A stretch of 64,000 nucleotides of DNA from CAVVEC01 sp963770485 (GCA_963770485.1 CAVYPX010000018.1:1-64000); one strand, 5' to 3'; positions 16,532-25,456 are shown, numbered from the stretch's first letter. Translations and numbers: made by a program. The notes: generated from the letters alone by a model not told the origin.

Positions 16532-16545
16532 GAACGGAGCGACTT

Positions 16546-16863
16546 ATGGCTAAGGTCAGGAAGATCTTTGCGGTTCATCCGGGAGAGATCCTGAAGACAG
16601 AATTCATGGAACCCATGGGCGTAAGCGCCTATGCCCTGGCCAAGGCGCTGAGCTTTCCTGGCATCTATGAAGTTGTGCGGGGAGAGCGAGCGATCAGCGC
16701 CGACACCGCTATTCGTCTGGGGAGATATTTCCGTTTGCCTGCGCAGTTCTGGCTCAATCTTCAAAATGACTACGACCTTCGAATCGCCGAAGGCAGCGGC
16801 GCCGGCCGCGGAATCAGACCACGATCAGTCAGCCTTGACGCTCAACTTGCAAGCAGTCGCTAA
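16546..16863 (+). CDS. higA: HigA antitoxin, XRE-family DNA-binding protein
   Basis: A 105-residue antitoxin starting MAKVRKIFAVHPGEILKTEF, the typical HigA opening. The XRE helix-turn-helix covers about 20-75 (VSAYALAKALSFPGIYEVVR, SADTAIRLGRYFRLPAQFWL). It binds and blocks HigB and represses the shared promoter through the AGTATCG operators. The ATG is preceded by GGAG. The C-terminal tail (GRGIRPRSVSLDAQL) is longer than minimal. Confidence 0.9.
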   Translation: MAKVRKIFAVHPGEILKTEFMEPMGVSAYALAKALSFPGIYEVVRGERAISADTAIRLGRYFRLPAQFWLNLQNDYDLRIAEGSGAGRGIRPRSVSLDAQLASSR

Positions 16864-16947
16864 GCCCAGCGTAAGACAAGAGAGAAGGGTTCCCTCCAAC
16901 TTTTGGGGTTCGCAGGTACAATAATATCGAACAGGAACAGCTCATTT

Positions 16948-17829
16948 ATGACAGCTACACGAACGGTTCGTCCACAGGACGCTCACCCGCGCGCGGTTTC
17001 CACCGAGATTCCGCCCGTCCCCCTGACGATTGAAGGCTACAGCGTGCTGCATCAGATGATGCGCTTTCGCTGGGCGGCATGGCGCCCGCTGCGTCCCTCG
17101 CTGAAGACCGAGATTATTCACGAGGCCAGCGGCGTGCTGGCGAAGATGGAGCAGAACGCATCCGGGCAGTCCGGGCTGTTTTCTCTGCTCGGGCACAAGG
17201 GCGATTTGATGTTCGTCCACTTCCGGCAGTCGTTTGACGAATTGAACCAGGCGGAACTGCGACTGGCGGGGTTGAAGCTGAATGACTACCTGGAACCGGC
17301 GACATCGTATCTTTCGATGATTGAGCTGGGGCTGTACGAATCCACCATCAAGACTTACAACGAACTGGCAGAGCGAGGCGTAGAGCCGCATTCGGAAGAA
17401 TGGAAGCGCGCGATCAACGAAACCCTGGCGCGGCAGAAAGAAGCCATGCGGCCGCGTTTGTTTCCGGAGTTTCCCAAGCACCGCTATATCTGTTTTTATC
17501 CCATGGACCGGCGGCGCGGAGAAGATCAGAACTGGTACCGGCTGCCTATCGAAGAGCGGGCGCGGCAAATGAACGAGCACGGCTTGGTCGGACGGCACTA
17601 TGCGGGCGAGGTCAAACAGATCATCACCGGTTCGATTGGGTTCGACGACTGGGAATGGGGCGTAGACCTGTTCGCCGATGATCCTCTGGTATTCAAGAAG
17701 CTGATCTACGAGATGCGCTTCGATGAAGTGAGCGCGGTGTATGCGCTGTTTGGCACCTTTTACGTGGGACTGCGCTGCTCCTGGTGCGAACTGGGCAGGC
17801 TGCTCAACGGACAAGTACCAAAATCCTAG
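16948..17829 (+). CDS. hemQ: Coproheme decarboxylase HemQ (chlorite dismutase family)
   Basis: A 293-residue protein from the ATG at 16948, with AGGA about 12 nt upstream. HemQ converts coproheme to heme b in the cytoplasm, the last step of the coproporphyrin-dependent heme pathway. Conserved features include the catalytic Tyr region CFYPMDRRRGEDQNWY (Tyr184, residues 182-197) and VGRHYAGEVKQIITGSIGF (214-232), whose His217 is the probable proximal heme ligand. The WEWGVDLFADDPLVFKKLIY and TFYVG segments also match the family. An N-terminal stretch of about 20 residues is not part of the fold. An AhpD-like gene follows after 121 bp. Confidence 0.92.
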   Translation: MTATRTVRPQDAHPRAVSTEIPPVPLTIEGYSVLHQMMRFRWAAWRPLRPSLKTEIIHEASGVLAKMEQNASGQSGLFSLLGHKGDLMFVHFRQSFDELNQAELRLAGLKLNDYLEPATSYLSMIELGLYESTIKTYNELAERGVEPHSEEWKRAINETLARQKEAMRPRLFPEFPKHRYICFYPMDRRRGEDQNWYRLPIEERARQMNEHGLVGRHYAGEVKQIITGSIGFDDWEWGVDLFADDPLVFKKLIYEMRFDEVSAVYALFGTFYVGLRCSWCELGRLLNGQVPKS

Positions 17830-17916
17830 ATCGCAGAGAACGCTGAGGTTCCGGGGAGAGCGCAGAGAGAGGCACGTTTCCGCGATCTCTGCGCCTGGCT
17901 CAGCACGCTCTGCGAT
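17830..17916. repeat. Inverted repeat element, ATCGCAGAG ends
   Basis: ATCGCAGAG at 17830-17838 is mirrored by CTCTGCGAT at 17908-17916. Internal copies of GCAGAGA and TCTCTGCGC make further pairs, so the transcript could fold into a long hairpin. It fills the gap between hemQ and the AhpD-like gene. Similar Gly/Arg-like sequence words (CTCCGCG, CGCGGAG) recur at 49910-50020. Confidence 0.6.
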
Positions 17917-17950
17917 ATATCTTTTGGGAATCTTTCAAACCGGAGAACTG

Positions 17951-18346
17951 ATGGCAACACTTGGACTCATCGAGTACAAAGACGCGAGCCCGGAAGTGAA
18001 GGCAGTGTACGACGACATCATGGCCACGCGCAAAACGGACTGGATCAATAATTTCTGGAAGGCGATTGCGCACGATCCCGCCACGCTGAAACGGACGTGG
18101 GAAGACATCAAGCAGATCATGGCGCCGGGAGCGCTCGACCCGCTGACCAAAGAGATGATTTACGTTGCGGTCAGCGTGAGCAATCAATGCGGCTATTGCA
18201 TTGCTTCGCATACCGCTTCAGCGCAGAAAAAGGGCATGACCGATGCAATGTTCAAGGAGTTGATGGCGGTAGTGGGCATGGCCAATGAGACCAACCGGCT
18301 GGTGGCTGGATACCAGGTGGAGATTGATGAGCAGTTCAGGAAGTAG
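17951..18346 (+). CDS. Carboxymuconolactone decarboxylase / AhpD-like protein
   Basis: A 131-residue protein from an ATG at 17951 with GGAGA upstream. The AhpD signature is QCGYCIASH, with Cys80, Cys83 and His87. Members with this CxxC-x3-H motif act as peroxidase-type thiol reductants (AhpD) or as carboxymuconolactone decarboxylases. The full CxxC and His argue for a redox role here. An all-helical cytoplasmic protein; no membrane segment. It follows hemQ, so a link to oxidative protection is possible. Confidence 0.88.
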   Translation: MATLGLIEYKDASPEVKAVYDDIMATRKTDWINNFWKAIAHDPATLKRTWEDIKQIMAPGALDPLTKEMIYVAVSVSNQCGYCIASHTASAQKKGMTDAMFKELMAVVGMANETNRLVAGYQVEIDEQFRK

Positions 18347-18456
18347 TAGCTAGTAGCTGGGGCTGGTAGCTAGGAGTCGGCGCGGGATCAGGAAGTGGGA
18401 GTCGGGGGACACAGACTGGTATCCGACACCCGACGCCCCCCGCAGCTCTGGCCCGC

Positions 18457-19713
18457 TTAGGGCACGTAGGCCCACACCGTCCCGCCGTCCGGGCTGCCAC
18501 TGCCGCCAAACGCCGTGGTTCCGTACAGGTCACCCTTGGCGTTGCGGAACACGTCGCCCTGGGGACTGTAGCCATCTGTCCTGGCAAAGCTGTGCAGCAG
18601 AGTGAGCGTTTTCTTGCTCAACTCCCACACGGTTCCGTAGTAGTTCGCGCCGCAGCCGGGCGTGTTGCCATACAGGTTTCCCTTCGAGTCCAGGGCCACA
18701 CCACCGACCGGATAGCAGCCATCCGACGTGCCTTCCGCGAAGCTGTGCAGGATGGTTTCTTTGCCCTGCTTGCTCACCTTCCACACGGTCCCGTAGGAGT
18801 AGTCGCCGCACGCGTTGGCGGTCCCGTAGAAGTTGCCTTTCGTATCCACCGCCGGAGTGCCATGCGGCAAGCAGCCATCCCTGGCTCCCCCTTGGAAGCT
18901 GTGCAGCATAGTCAACTTCCTCTTCTTGGTCAGCTTGTACAGCACGCCGCAGCCATTATCGACCCCAGAGCAGTTGCTTGAGCCGCCGCCCGTGGCAGTC
19001 AGGCCATAGAAGTCGCCGGGCTTGTCCATGATCAGGTGTCCTTCGGAGGGGTAGGCGCCGTCCGACCGTCCGCCCGCGAAGCTGTGCAGGATGCTCTCTT
19101 TGCCAGCACTTGTCACCTCAAACACTGTCCCATAACCCGATGCGCCACAGTCTAGAGTAGTGCCATAGAGGTTGCCAGCTTTATCCATGACCAAGCCTTG
19201 CCAGGGATAGCAGCCGTCGGAAGTGCCCCCGGCAAAGCTGTACAGAATGGTCTCGTTCCCCGCCGTGTCGATCTTGAACACCGCGCCGTAGTCCGAAGAG
19301 CCTCCCATCCAGGTGGTCCCGTAAACATTACCCTCGCCGTCAAGGATGACTGCAGCCTCGGGGTAGGCTCCGTCTGGCTCATCGCTGAATGTGTGCAGCA
19401 CAGTCTCAGTGCCGGCGCTGGTCACCTTGAAGACTACCCCGCAGCCGCCGTTGCAGCCAGACCCGCCACCTTCGACGGTGGTCCCATAAAGGTTACCGGC
19501 TTTGTCCTCAACAACGCCCGCACTAGGGCTTCCCCCGTCTGACCCGTCGGTGAAGTTGTAAAGTGTGGTGAAAGTTTGAGACTGTGCGGGAGCCGTCAAC
19601 GCAAGCAAGATGAACAGCAGTGGACCCCACGCAGCAAGCGCATTGTCGAGTTGGCGATGAACGGAATCAAAAACTCCAGAAGGCGGTTTGGGCGGTTGCG
19701 GAGACGGTCTCAT
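18457..19713 (-). CDS. GloVer-repeat exported protein 1
   Basis: A 418-residue protein made of a signal region (residues 1-46, GPLLFILLALTAPAQSQ) and about eight tandem repeats of roughly 35-50 residues. Each repeat carries LYGTT or FYGxx, then GG...YGTVF/K and KETILHSF or a close variant. This is the GloVer repeat (TIGR03803, choice-of-anchor tandem repeat proteins). The function is unknown; a beta-propeller or solenoid outside the cell is likely. A GGGAGGG site precedes the ATG. Six such genes lie in this window. A conserved promoter block is at 19738-19770. Confidence 0.88.
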   Translation of the reverse strand: MRPSPQPPKPPSGVFDSVHRQLDNALAAWGPLLFILLALTAPAQSQTFTTLYNFTDGSDGGSPSAGVVEDKAGNLYGTTVEGGGSGCNGGCGVVFKVTSAGTETVLHTFSDEPDGAYPEAAVILDGEGNVYGTTWMGGSSDYGAVFKIDTAGNETILYSFAGGTSDGCYPWQGLVMDKAGNLYGTTLDCGASGYGTVFEVTSAGKESILHSFAGGRSDGAYPSEGHLIMDKPGDFYGLTATGGGSSNCSGVDNGCGVLYKLTKKRKLTMLHSFQGGARDGCLPHGTPAVDTKGNFYGTANACGDYSYGTVWKVSKQGKETILHSFAEGTSDGCYPVGGVALDSKGNLYGNTPGCGANYYGTVWELSKKTLTLLHSFARTDGYSPQGDVFRNAKGDLYGTTAFGGSGSPDGGTVWAYVP

Positions 19714-19737
19714 AAATCCCTCCCGTCAAGCGCAAGC

Positions 19738-19770
19738 ATTATAACCGTGCCGGGCAAGGGTTTCCTGTGA
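19738..19770 (-). promoter_or_regulatory. Conserved promoter block of GloVer gene 1
   Basis: On the minus strand the block runs from TCACAG through CCCTTGCC to TTATAAT, which ends about 25 bp before the start codon. Blocks of the same design and length (31-33 bp) lie before GloVer genes 2 and 3. TATAAT suggests a housekeeping -10 box, but no good -35 box is seen at the usual distance. Confidence 0.55.
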
Positions 19771-19948
19771 TGATGACCGAACACATTGTCGGGGCAATAT
19801 GTTAGCCGGTCAATTTACGTACCAGGCCATAACACTCAAAATCCTTCGCCGAAAAGACCGGCCTGACAGCAGCGACCGCGTCCGGCGGCACGGTGTGCAA
19901 GATCAAGTCCTGGCCATCGGGCTGGCCTATCTGACTACCGACTCCTGA

Positions 19949-20254
19949 CTACAGACTCCTGGTTCTCGCAAACCTGAACTCATGCTTCTTCATATCCACG
20001 CGGCGGCCGCGGAAGATTACGCCCTCGGATTGCAAGCGGAAGCGTTGTTCCAGCCCCGATTCACCGGTCAGTTTGATCTGTCCTCCGGCGCCCAGCACAC
20101 GATGCCAAGGGAGTCCCACGGAACGGCGCAGAGCGCCGACCACTTGCCGTGCGGCGCCGGGATATCCGGCGGCGCGGGCAACAGCGCCGTAGGTAGAGAC
20201 TCTTCCCCGAGGAATTTTACGGATCGCCGCGAGAATCCGCGCGTGCATCGTCAT
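19949..20254 (-). CDS. Alkyltransferase-like protein (MGMT family, PWHR motif)
   Basis: About 101 residues from the ATG at 20254; a further in-frame ATG at 20287 starts 6 bp after the upstream STAS stop. It begins MTMHARILAAIRKIPRGRVS with TYGAVARAAGYPGAARQVVG, typical of the DNA-binding domain of O6-alkylguanine transferases. The active-site Cys of MGMT (PCHR) is Trp here: GLPWHRVLG. That makes it an ATL protein, which binds alkylated guanine and hands it to nucleotide excision repair, with no alkyl transfer of its own. It is probably transcribed with the STAS gene. Confidence 0.88.
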   Translation of the reverse strand: MTMHARILAAIRKIPRGRVSTYGAVARAAGYPGAARQVVGALRRSVGLPWHRVLGAGGQIKLTGESGLEQRFRLQSEGVIFRGRRVDMKKHEFRFARTRSL

Positions 20255-20293
20255 GGACGTGGGTGATCGGTCCGCCCGCGCCGGCATCGAGAA

Positions 20294-20650
20294 CTACGCG
20301 GCCGCGCCCTTGCGGAACGATTGCGCGGCTTGCTCCTCGTTGTCGTAAATGTCGAAGATTGTTACCAGCTTGGTCACCTGCAGCAGGTCGCCGACACGTT
20401 GCGTAAGGTTGGCCAGCTTGATCGAGCCACCAGCATTGCGGGCAGTGGTGTAGAGAGCTACCAGGGTCCCCAACCCGCCGCTATCGATATAGTTGACGCC
20501 CGCCAGGTTGAGTACCAGCCGATTGTTCTCCGTGATCAGCTTCTTTACCGTGTCTCGAAGATGGGCGGATTCCTCTCCAAACACGATGCGGCCAGCACAA
20601 TCCACGATTAGAATGCCATCCACGGTCCGCGTACTCAGTTTGAGTTGCAT
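20294..20650 (-). CDS. STAS-domain anti-sigma factor antagonist
   Basis: A 118-residue STAS protein from the ATG at 20650, with GGGAGGG upstream. The chain starts MQLKLSTRTVDGILIVDCAG and has the conserved YIDSGGLGTLVALYTT (about residues 55-70). The Ser in DSGG is the usual phosphorylation site, so this copy keeps the switch that the STAS gene at 15635 lacks. Anti-anti-sigma factors of the SpoIIAA type free sigma factors by binding their anti-sigma kinase. No kinase or sigma gene is adjacent. The ATL gene follows. Confidence 0.88.
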   Translation of the reverse strand: MQLKLSTRTVDGILIVDCAGRIVFGEESAHLRDTVKKLITENNRLVLNLAGVNYIDSGGLGTLVALYTTARNAGGSIKLANLTQRVGDLLQVTKLVTIFDIYDNEEQAAQSFRKGAAA

Positions 20651-20854
20651 TCGGAGCCCTCCCGAGGCCGAATTAAGAGTCAACGTCAGAGGGTAACCCT
20701 TAACCACCCGATACGCAAGGGTTTCGTGCCCCTTCCCCCGCACCCCACTCCCAAGAATCTGCCCAACCCAGTCGGCGAAGCTACGACTGGGACGCAACCG
20801 GACATTTTAATTTGCTGCAAACAGGAGATCGTCCAATCGGTCTGTATCCCCGCG

Positions 20855-21565
20855 TCACTTTCCTGAACGCCAGACAGCGAGTCCAGCCGACCCCTGCGCG
20901 AGCCGACCCAGGCTGGCCCCTTCGACCGTGACAACATCCGATCCCTCTGTTTTGCCAGCAATGATCGGCCGATTCGGAATGGTTTCGTACGCGTAGCCAG
21001 TCAGGGTCGCGGTGATGCTACCAACCTTGGGAGAAACGTTGAACCGAGCCCAGCCGTAATGAACCTTCTTTCCGATGTAGAACTTCAAGCCAAGGCATCG
21101 CTGCTCGACGTTCACCCAACTTCCTTCCACAAACGTGCTTCCGCCTTCGGTCGCGATGGCGAACGCCATTACCTTCCCAGGGAAGTACTGCCTGTTGCCG
21201 CCAATCACGGCGCCGGGCTTGAGAGCTGACGCCCAGGGAAATCCCTGCACCGTTTGGAACCCTCTGGCGCCGTTACCCTTGGCAGGACTGGCCGAGAGCG
21301 TCCACCAGGCAGAATCCGTGTCACTGGCAGCCACGTCTTTTAAAGTGAAGTCGACGACCTTGTCGTGGTTGAGGTCCAGGTTGTAGCTTGTTCCCGTCTT
21401 GATGATGTGGTGCGCCGGCGTGTACACGATCTTGGCTTCGCTGGGCCGTGCTAAGGCCAGCACCCCGACTCCCGCCGCAGTCGCCGCTAAGGTATAGGAC
21501 TCGAGAAGTCGACAGGTTGACTCGCTTAACTTGGACATCGTTCTCGGATAGGTAGCGCGGCTCAT
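20855..21565 (-). CDS. Exported hypothetical protein with FG-GAP-like Ca-binding motif
   Basis: A 236-residue protein with GGAGG upstream of the ATG. Residues 20-45 include a weak membrane or signal segment (LAATAAGVGVLALARPSEAK). The motif YNLDLNHDKVVDFTL (about 61-75) is a DxNxDxxxD-type calcium loop seen in exported acidobacterial proteins. The second half holds LKFYIGKKVHYGWARFNVSP and ends YETIPNRPIIAG then ASLGRLAQGSAGLAVWR, a sorting-like tail seen in relatives. Function is unknown. It lies 290 bp downstream of GloVer gene 2 on the same strand. Confidence 0.7.
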   Translation of the reverse strand: MSRATYPRTMSKLSESTCRLLESYTLAATAAGVGVLALARPSEAKIVYTPAHHIIKTGTSYNLDLNHDKVVDFTLKDVAASDTDSAWWTLSASPAKGNGARGFQTVQGFPWASALKPGAVIGGNRQYFPGKVMAFAIATEGGSTFVEGSWVNVEQRCLGLKFYIGKKVHYGWARFNVSPKVGSITATLTGYAYETIPNRPIIAGKTEGSDVVTVEGASLGRLAQGSAGLAVWRSGK

Positions 21566-21640
21566 AGGCCCTCCTTCAAGTCGTTACTTGTGGACGCGTA
21601 AATCGTCGGTCCGGCGGGTTGCGTGCCTGGCAGACACCCG

Positions 21641-22999
21641 CTAGGGCGTGATCTCAAATACAACCCCGTCCTCCGCACTCCCTCCGATTTCCGTTGCCCC
21701 GTACAGGTTTCCACGCTTGTCAAACAGCAAGTCGGTATTGGGGAAGCCGCCGTCGCTGCCGGAGAAATTGTGAACTACACTGTATTTCCACCGGCCATGG
21801 GCTTCGGGAGTTAACTTGTAGACCAAGCCGCAGCCCCCGCCCTGGCAGTTGCCGCTTCCCTGAGTCCAGATGGTGCCGTACAGATTGCCGGACTTATCAA
21901 ATGCGGGTCGTGTGGCAAAGGAGCCGGAAAACGAGCCGGTGCGGAAGTTGTAAACCACCTGAAAGTGCCAGCGGCCGCCGGATGGAGTCAGCTTGAACAC
22001 AGTGCCAAACCTGAAAGCTCCATCCGCCATGGTTGTGCCGTACAAGTTCCCTTTGCCGTCAGGAACGATTTCACCCGGCTGGGCTCCATCACGCCCGGTG
22101 AAGGTATGCAACAGCTTCTCTTTCCACTTTCCTCCTGACTGCACCAACTGGAATACCGTGCCGCAGCCCAGGCCCTCGCAAGGGAAAGAACTCGACCCTC
22201 CGTAGGCCGTTGTGCCATAAAGAGTGCCGTCCTCTCCCCAGATCAACCCGGCCATGGAGGCATTGCCGTCGCCGCAAAGGGTCTGCGAGCAGAAATCGTG
22301 AAGCACGTCTTCCGACCATTGGCCTGTGCCCGGGCTCAACTGAAAAACTGCGCCTGCCCCCCAGCCGAATACCAGACGACAGCAGTTGCCGCTTGCGTAG
22401 TTGGTTCCATAGAGGTTCCCGGCGCTGTCAAAAATCAGCCCACCATTTGGGTCCCCTGCGCCCGCGCTACCCTGAAAGCTGTAGAGAACGCTCTCTGTCC
22501 AGCCGCCCGAATTGGGCGACAGTTCGAACGCCGTGCCACAGCCCAAGCCTAAGTTGGAGCAACCTCCCTGGCCATAGGTTCCGCCATTTTGAGTTGTGCC
22601 ATACAGATTTCCTTTGGCATCGAAAATCATGCTGCCGTCTGGAGTAGCTCCATCCGTGCACTTGCTATCCGTGCAGAAAATGTAAAGTACGCTTTCGCTC
22701 CAACCACCTGTGCCGTGCGTCAGCTTGAAAACCGTGCCACAACCCGTATAGCCATAGCCGCAGTTCGTTTGCGTACCGCCGCCATTGGCCGTGGTGCCGT
22801 AGAGGTTTCCGTTCGCATCGAGGGTCAGCCCGCCACTCGGTGCGGCTCCGTCCGGGGTGCCCTGAAAGGCATAGAGCACTTTGAACTTGCTGGCCGCCCA
22901 GGAGCTGGGTACAACCATCAGAGCCAGCATGAAGGCCAGAGCAGCCACCCAAGGGGGCAGACTTGAAGGCACTGCAGAAGACTGCGAAGACGGTCTCAT
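21641..22999 (-). CDS. GloVer-repeat exported protein 2
   Basis: A 452-residue protein from the ATG at 22999. The same frame is open to 23152, but the ribosome binding site (GGGAGGG) and the signal sequence (WVAALAFMLALMVVPSSWAA) fix the start here. The rest is about nine GloVer repeats with LYGTT, GCGTVFKL/F and WxxxVLYxF; Cys pairs flank several repeats (NCGYGYTGCGTVF). Its 5' leader closely matches that of GloVer gene 1 from the promoter block to the first codons (ATGAGACCGTC in both). Confidence 0.88.
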   Translation of the reverse strand: MRPSSQSSAVPSSLPPWVAALAFMLALMVVPSSWAASKFKVLYAFQGTPDGAAPSGGLTLDANGNLYGTTANGGGTQTNCGYGYTGCGTVFKLTHGTGGWSESVLYIFCTDSKCTDGATPDGSMIFDAKGNLYGTTQNGGTYGQGGCSNLGLGCGTAFELSPNSGGWTESVLYSFQGSAGAGDPNGGLIFDSAGNLYGTNYASGNCCRLVFGWGAGAVFQLSPGTGQWSEDVLHDFCSQTLCGDGNASMAGLIWGEDGTLYGTTAYGGSSSFPCEGLGCGTVFQLVQSGGKWKEKLLHTFTGRDGAQPGEIVPDGKGNLYGTTMADGAFRFGTVFKLTPSGGRWHFQVVYNFRTGSFSGSFATRPAFDKSGNLYGTIWTQGSGNCQGGGCGLVYKLTPEAHGRWKYSVVHNFSGSDGGFPNTDLLFDKRGNLYGATEIGGSAEDGVVFEITP

Positions 23000-23024
23000 A
23001 AACTCCCTCCCGTCAAGCGCAACC

Positions 23025-23055
23025 ATTGTAGCCCCATCTGGCAAGCCTACTGTGA
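23025..23055 (-). promoter_or_regulatory. Conserved promoter block of GloVer gene 2
   Basis: On the minus strand: TCACAG, then CTTGCC, then TACAAT, ending 25 bp before the start codon, as in GloVer gene 1. The two share TTGCGCTTGACGGGAGGGA between this block and the start. Confidence 0.55.
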
Positions 23056-23153
23056 CAACTCGGTGAACATCGACGCAGCCCAGAACAATGGAGCCCGGGG
23101 AAGCAGCTCCAGTCCAGTCCCGGCAGATAGCCCGCCAGGCTGCGGAAATCACG

Positions 23154-23159
23154 TATAAT
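23154..23159 (+). promoter_or_regulatory. -10 box of dnaX
   Basis: TATAAT lies 14 bp before the dnaX ATG. The transcript would have a leader of about 8 nt. No clear -35 box is seen. Confidence 0.45.
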
Positions 23160-23173
23160 CATCGTTCTACCCC

Positions 23174-25012
23174 ATGAGCTACCAGGTTCTGGCGCGCAAG
23201 TACCGTCCACAAAAGTTCTCCGAAGTGATCGGGCAGGAGCATGTTACGCGCACCCTGAAGAACGCCATCGAACAGGGGCGCACGGCTCACGGATACATCT
23301 TCAGCGGGCACCGGGGAATCGGCAAGACCACGGTGGCGCGCATTCTGGCCATGGCGCTGAACTGCCGCTCGTCGGATAAGCCGGTGGCGGAGCCCTGCGG
23401 AATCTGTGATTCGTGCCTCGAGATTCGCGCCGGGAATTCGGTCGATGTGATTGAAATTGATGCTGCCACCAACCGCGGAATCGACGAAATCCGCGAACTG
23501 CGGGAGGCGGCACGCTACCGGCCAGCACGTGACCGGTTCAAGATCTATATTCTCGATGAAGCTCACCAAATTACGGATGCGGCCTTCAACGCCCTGCTGA
23601 AAACATTGGAGGAGCCACCGGGGCACGTAGTTTTTATGCTGGCGACTACGCAGCCGGAAGACATTCCTCAGACCATCCGCTCGCGTTGCCAGCACTTCAG
23701 CTTTCGCGCGGTGCGCTTTGAGGAAATTCTCGGTCAACTGAAAGATCTGGCCGGGCGGGAGAAAATCGAGGCCGACGAAGATGCGCTCGCTCTGCTGGCT
23801 GAAGCCGGCGACGGCTCGATGCGGGACGCGCTCTCCATTCTGGATCAGGCGATTGCCTCTTGCGGTGGCCGGCTGACCGCCGAGGCGGTCCGCCAGCTTG
23901 TGGGCGCCGCGCCCTCGGGCGTCCTGGAAGAAGTGATGCAGGCGGTGTCCCGGAGTTCGAGCGAAGAAGTTTTGCGGCTGGTGGACAAGCTGATCAGCGA
24001 GGGACACAGTCCAACTCACTTTGCGCGGCAGATGGTTCGCTTCTTGCGGAATACGGTGGTGGCGAAGGTCGCCGGGGGGGAATCTTCCCTGCTGCAGATT
24101 TCGAGCGATGAGCGGCAGCGGGTGGCGCGTGTCGCCGAACTGTTCAGCGAAGAAGATTTGGCGCGGCATCTGCAAATTATGTTGCGCACTCACGGGGAAC
24201 TCGGTTACCGGCAGGAGCAGCGCTTTCATCTGGAGCTGGGCCTGCTGAAGATGACACATGCGCAGCGACTTTTGCCGATTGAACAGTTGTTGAGCGATGT
24301 AGCCGCGCCGAGTGGCGGCGGTTCGAGGCCGTCCAGCAAGCCTTCGGTGGTTCCTGATACGCGGAAAAACGAATCCCCTTCGGCAAACCGCTTCGGCCAC
24401 GTTTCTCCGTTCGAAGCCGATTCGGCACGCAAGGGCGGTTCCAAAACCCGGCTGTCGGCTGAGGAGAGCTTGCCGCCAGGTCCCCGGGTCGCCGCTTCAG
24501 GATTGACAAGCACGCCCGTCGTGATGGGAGCGGCAGCCCCGGCGGCTGTGGCTGAGCCAGCGCCGGAAATTTCCGCAGAGCCGACGGAGAGCGTCCAACA
24601 AATACGGTCGGCGCGGCCCGGCGACTCGCCTGACGACGCTTTGCGTAACGCAGTGCTGGATGCCTTGACCGGTGGGGGGCATCGGATGCTGGTGTCCATG
24701 CTCGAAACCGGCGAGTGGCAGATTGAAGGCAACGAACTGGTGATCAAGGTGGCGTCGTCCGCCACGGTCATTGATATGTCTCTCGGGGCAGACGCAAAGC
24801 GGCTGGCCATCGCGACGGCCAGCGGAGTGGCGGGCCGGCCGCTCAAGTTGAAAGTCATCCCCGGTGGGGCGGCGCAGAGTGGAACCAACAACCGTCCGTC
24901 CTCGAATGGCGGTGGGCGCAGCCGCGCGGAGCAAGACCCGGTGGTCCGGCGCATGAAAGAGAAGTTTGGAGCGGAGATCAGGACGATTATTGATTACAAA
25001 GAAAAACGGTGA
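23174..25012 (+). CDS. dnaX: DNA polymerase III subunit gamma/tau
   Basis: A 612-residue clamp-loader ATPase. It starts MSYQVLARKYRPQKFSEVIG. Walker A is GHRGIGKT (residues 45-52). A zinc-binding Cys set is at Cys64, Cys75, Cys78 and Cys81 (CGICDSC). The DEAH box is at 128-131, followed by the sensor region VVFMLATTQPEDIPQTIRSR. Residues about 375-490 form a low-complexity linker and 500-612 are the tau-like C-terminal part that binds polymerase and helicase. It loads the sliding clamp at the replication fork in the cytoplasm. The usual dnaX-ybaB-recR order follows. Confidence 0.95.
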   Translation: MSYQVLARKYRPQKFSEVIGQEHVTRTLKNAIEQGRTAHGYIFSGHRGIGKTTVARILAMALNCRSSDKPVAEPCGICDSCLEIRAGNSVDVIEIDAATNRGIDEIRELREAARYRPARDRFKIYILDEAHQITDAAFNALLKTLEEPPGHVVFMLATTQPEDIPQTIRSRCQHFSFRAVRFEEILGQLKDLAGREKIEADEDALALLAEAGDGSMRDALSILDQAIASCGGRLTAEAVRQLVGAAPSGVLEEVMQAVSRSSSEEVLRLVDKLISEGHSPTHFARQMVRFLRNTVVAKVAGGESSLLQISSDERQRVARVAELFSEEDLARHLQIMLRTHGELGYRQEQRFHLELGLLKMTHAQRLLPIEQLLSDVAAPSGGGSRPSSKPSVVPDTRKNESPSANRFGHVSPFEADSARKGGSKTRLSAEESLPPGPRVAASGLTSTPVVMGAAAPAAVAEPAPEISAEPTESVQQIRSARPGDSPDDALRNAVLDALTGGGHRMLVSMLETGEWQIEGNELVIKVASSATVIDMSLGADAKRLAIATASGVAGRPLKLKVIPGGAAQSGTNNRPSSNGGGRSRAEQDPVVRRMKEKFGAEIRTIIDYKEKR

Positions 25013-25141
25013 CGCCGTCACCAGTCGGTGGTAGAACAGCAGGTCCCTCGACTTGTTTGCGGGGCGCAAGCACCCTGCAAACGACGCTCGGGATGACAAG
25101 TTTTCTCTTGGGGAATGTTCGGCGGTCAGAGAGGGTTAGCG

Positions 25142-25447
25142 ATGGGCGGATTCAACCTGCAGGAAATGATGTCGCAGGCCAAGCGGCAATACGAAGTTCT
25201 CCAGAAGAAGCTGGAGGAGACCATCGTCGAAGGGTCTTCCGGCGGCGGCAGTGTCGTCGTCAAGATGGACGGCCGCAAGCAAGTGTTGAGCATCAAGATC
25301 GATCCTGAAGCGGTGAAGAGTGGCGACGTCGAGATGTTGCAGGATCTTGTGACGGCCGCAATGAACGGAGCGAGTCGAAAAGTGGATGAAGCCATGCAGT
25401 CCACCATGGGCGGGATGCTGGGTGGGCTGGGAATACCGGGATTGTGA
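25142..25447 (+). CDS. ybaB: Nucleoid-associated protein, YbaB/EbfC family
   Basis: About 101 residues from the ATG at 25142 with GAGAGG upstream. The sequence (MMSQAKRQYEVLQKKLEET, VVVKMDGRKQVLSIKIDPE, DVEMLQDLVTAAMNGASRK) is typical of the family, whose dimers bind DNA like tweezers. The gene lies between dnaX and recR, its usual place. The C-terminus is Gly/Met-rich, GGMLGGLGIPGL. Confidence 0.93.
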   Translation: MGGFNLQEMMSQAKRQYEVLQKKLEETIVEGSSGGGSVVVKMDGRKQVLSIKIDPEAVKSGDVEMLQDLVTAAMNGASRKVDEAMQSTMGGMLGGLGIPGL

Positions 25448-25456
25448 GAATTAAGT

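Noticed and set aside
23159..24400. Long open frame antisense to dnaX, about 413 codons
   Set aside because: It mirrors dnaX codon structure and has no recognisable domain or ribosome binding site; dnaX is certain.
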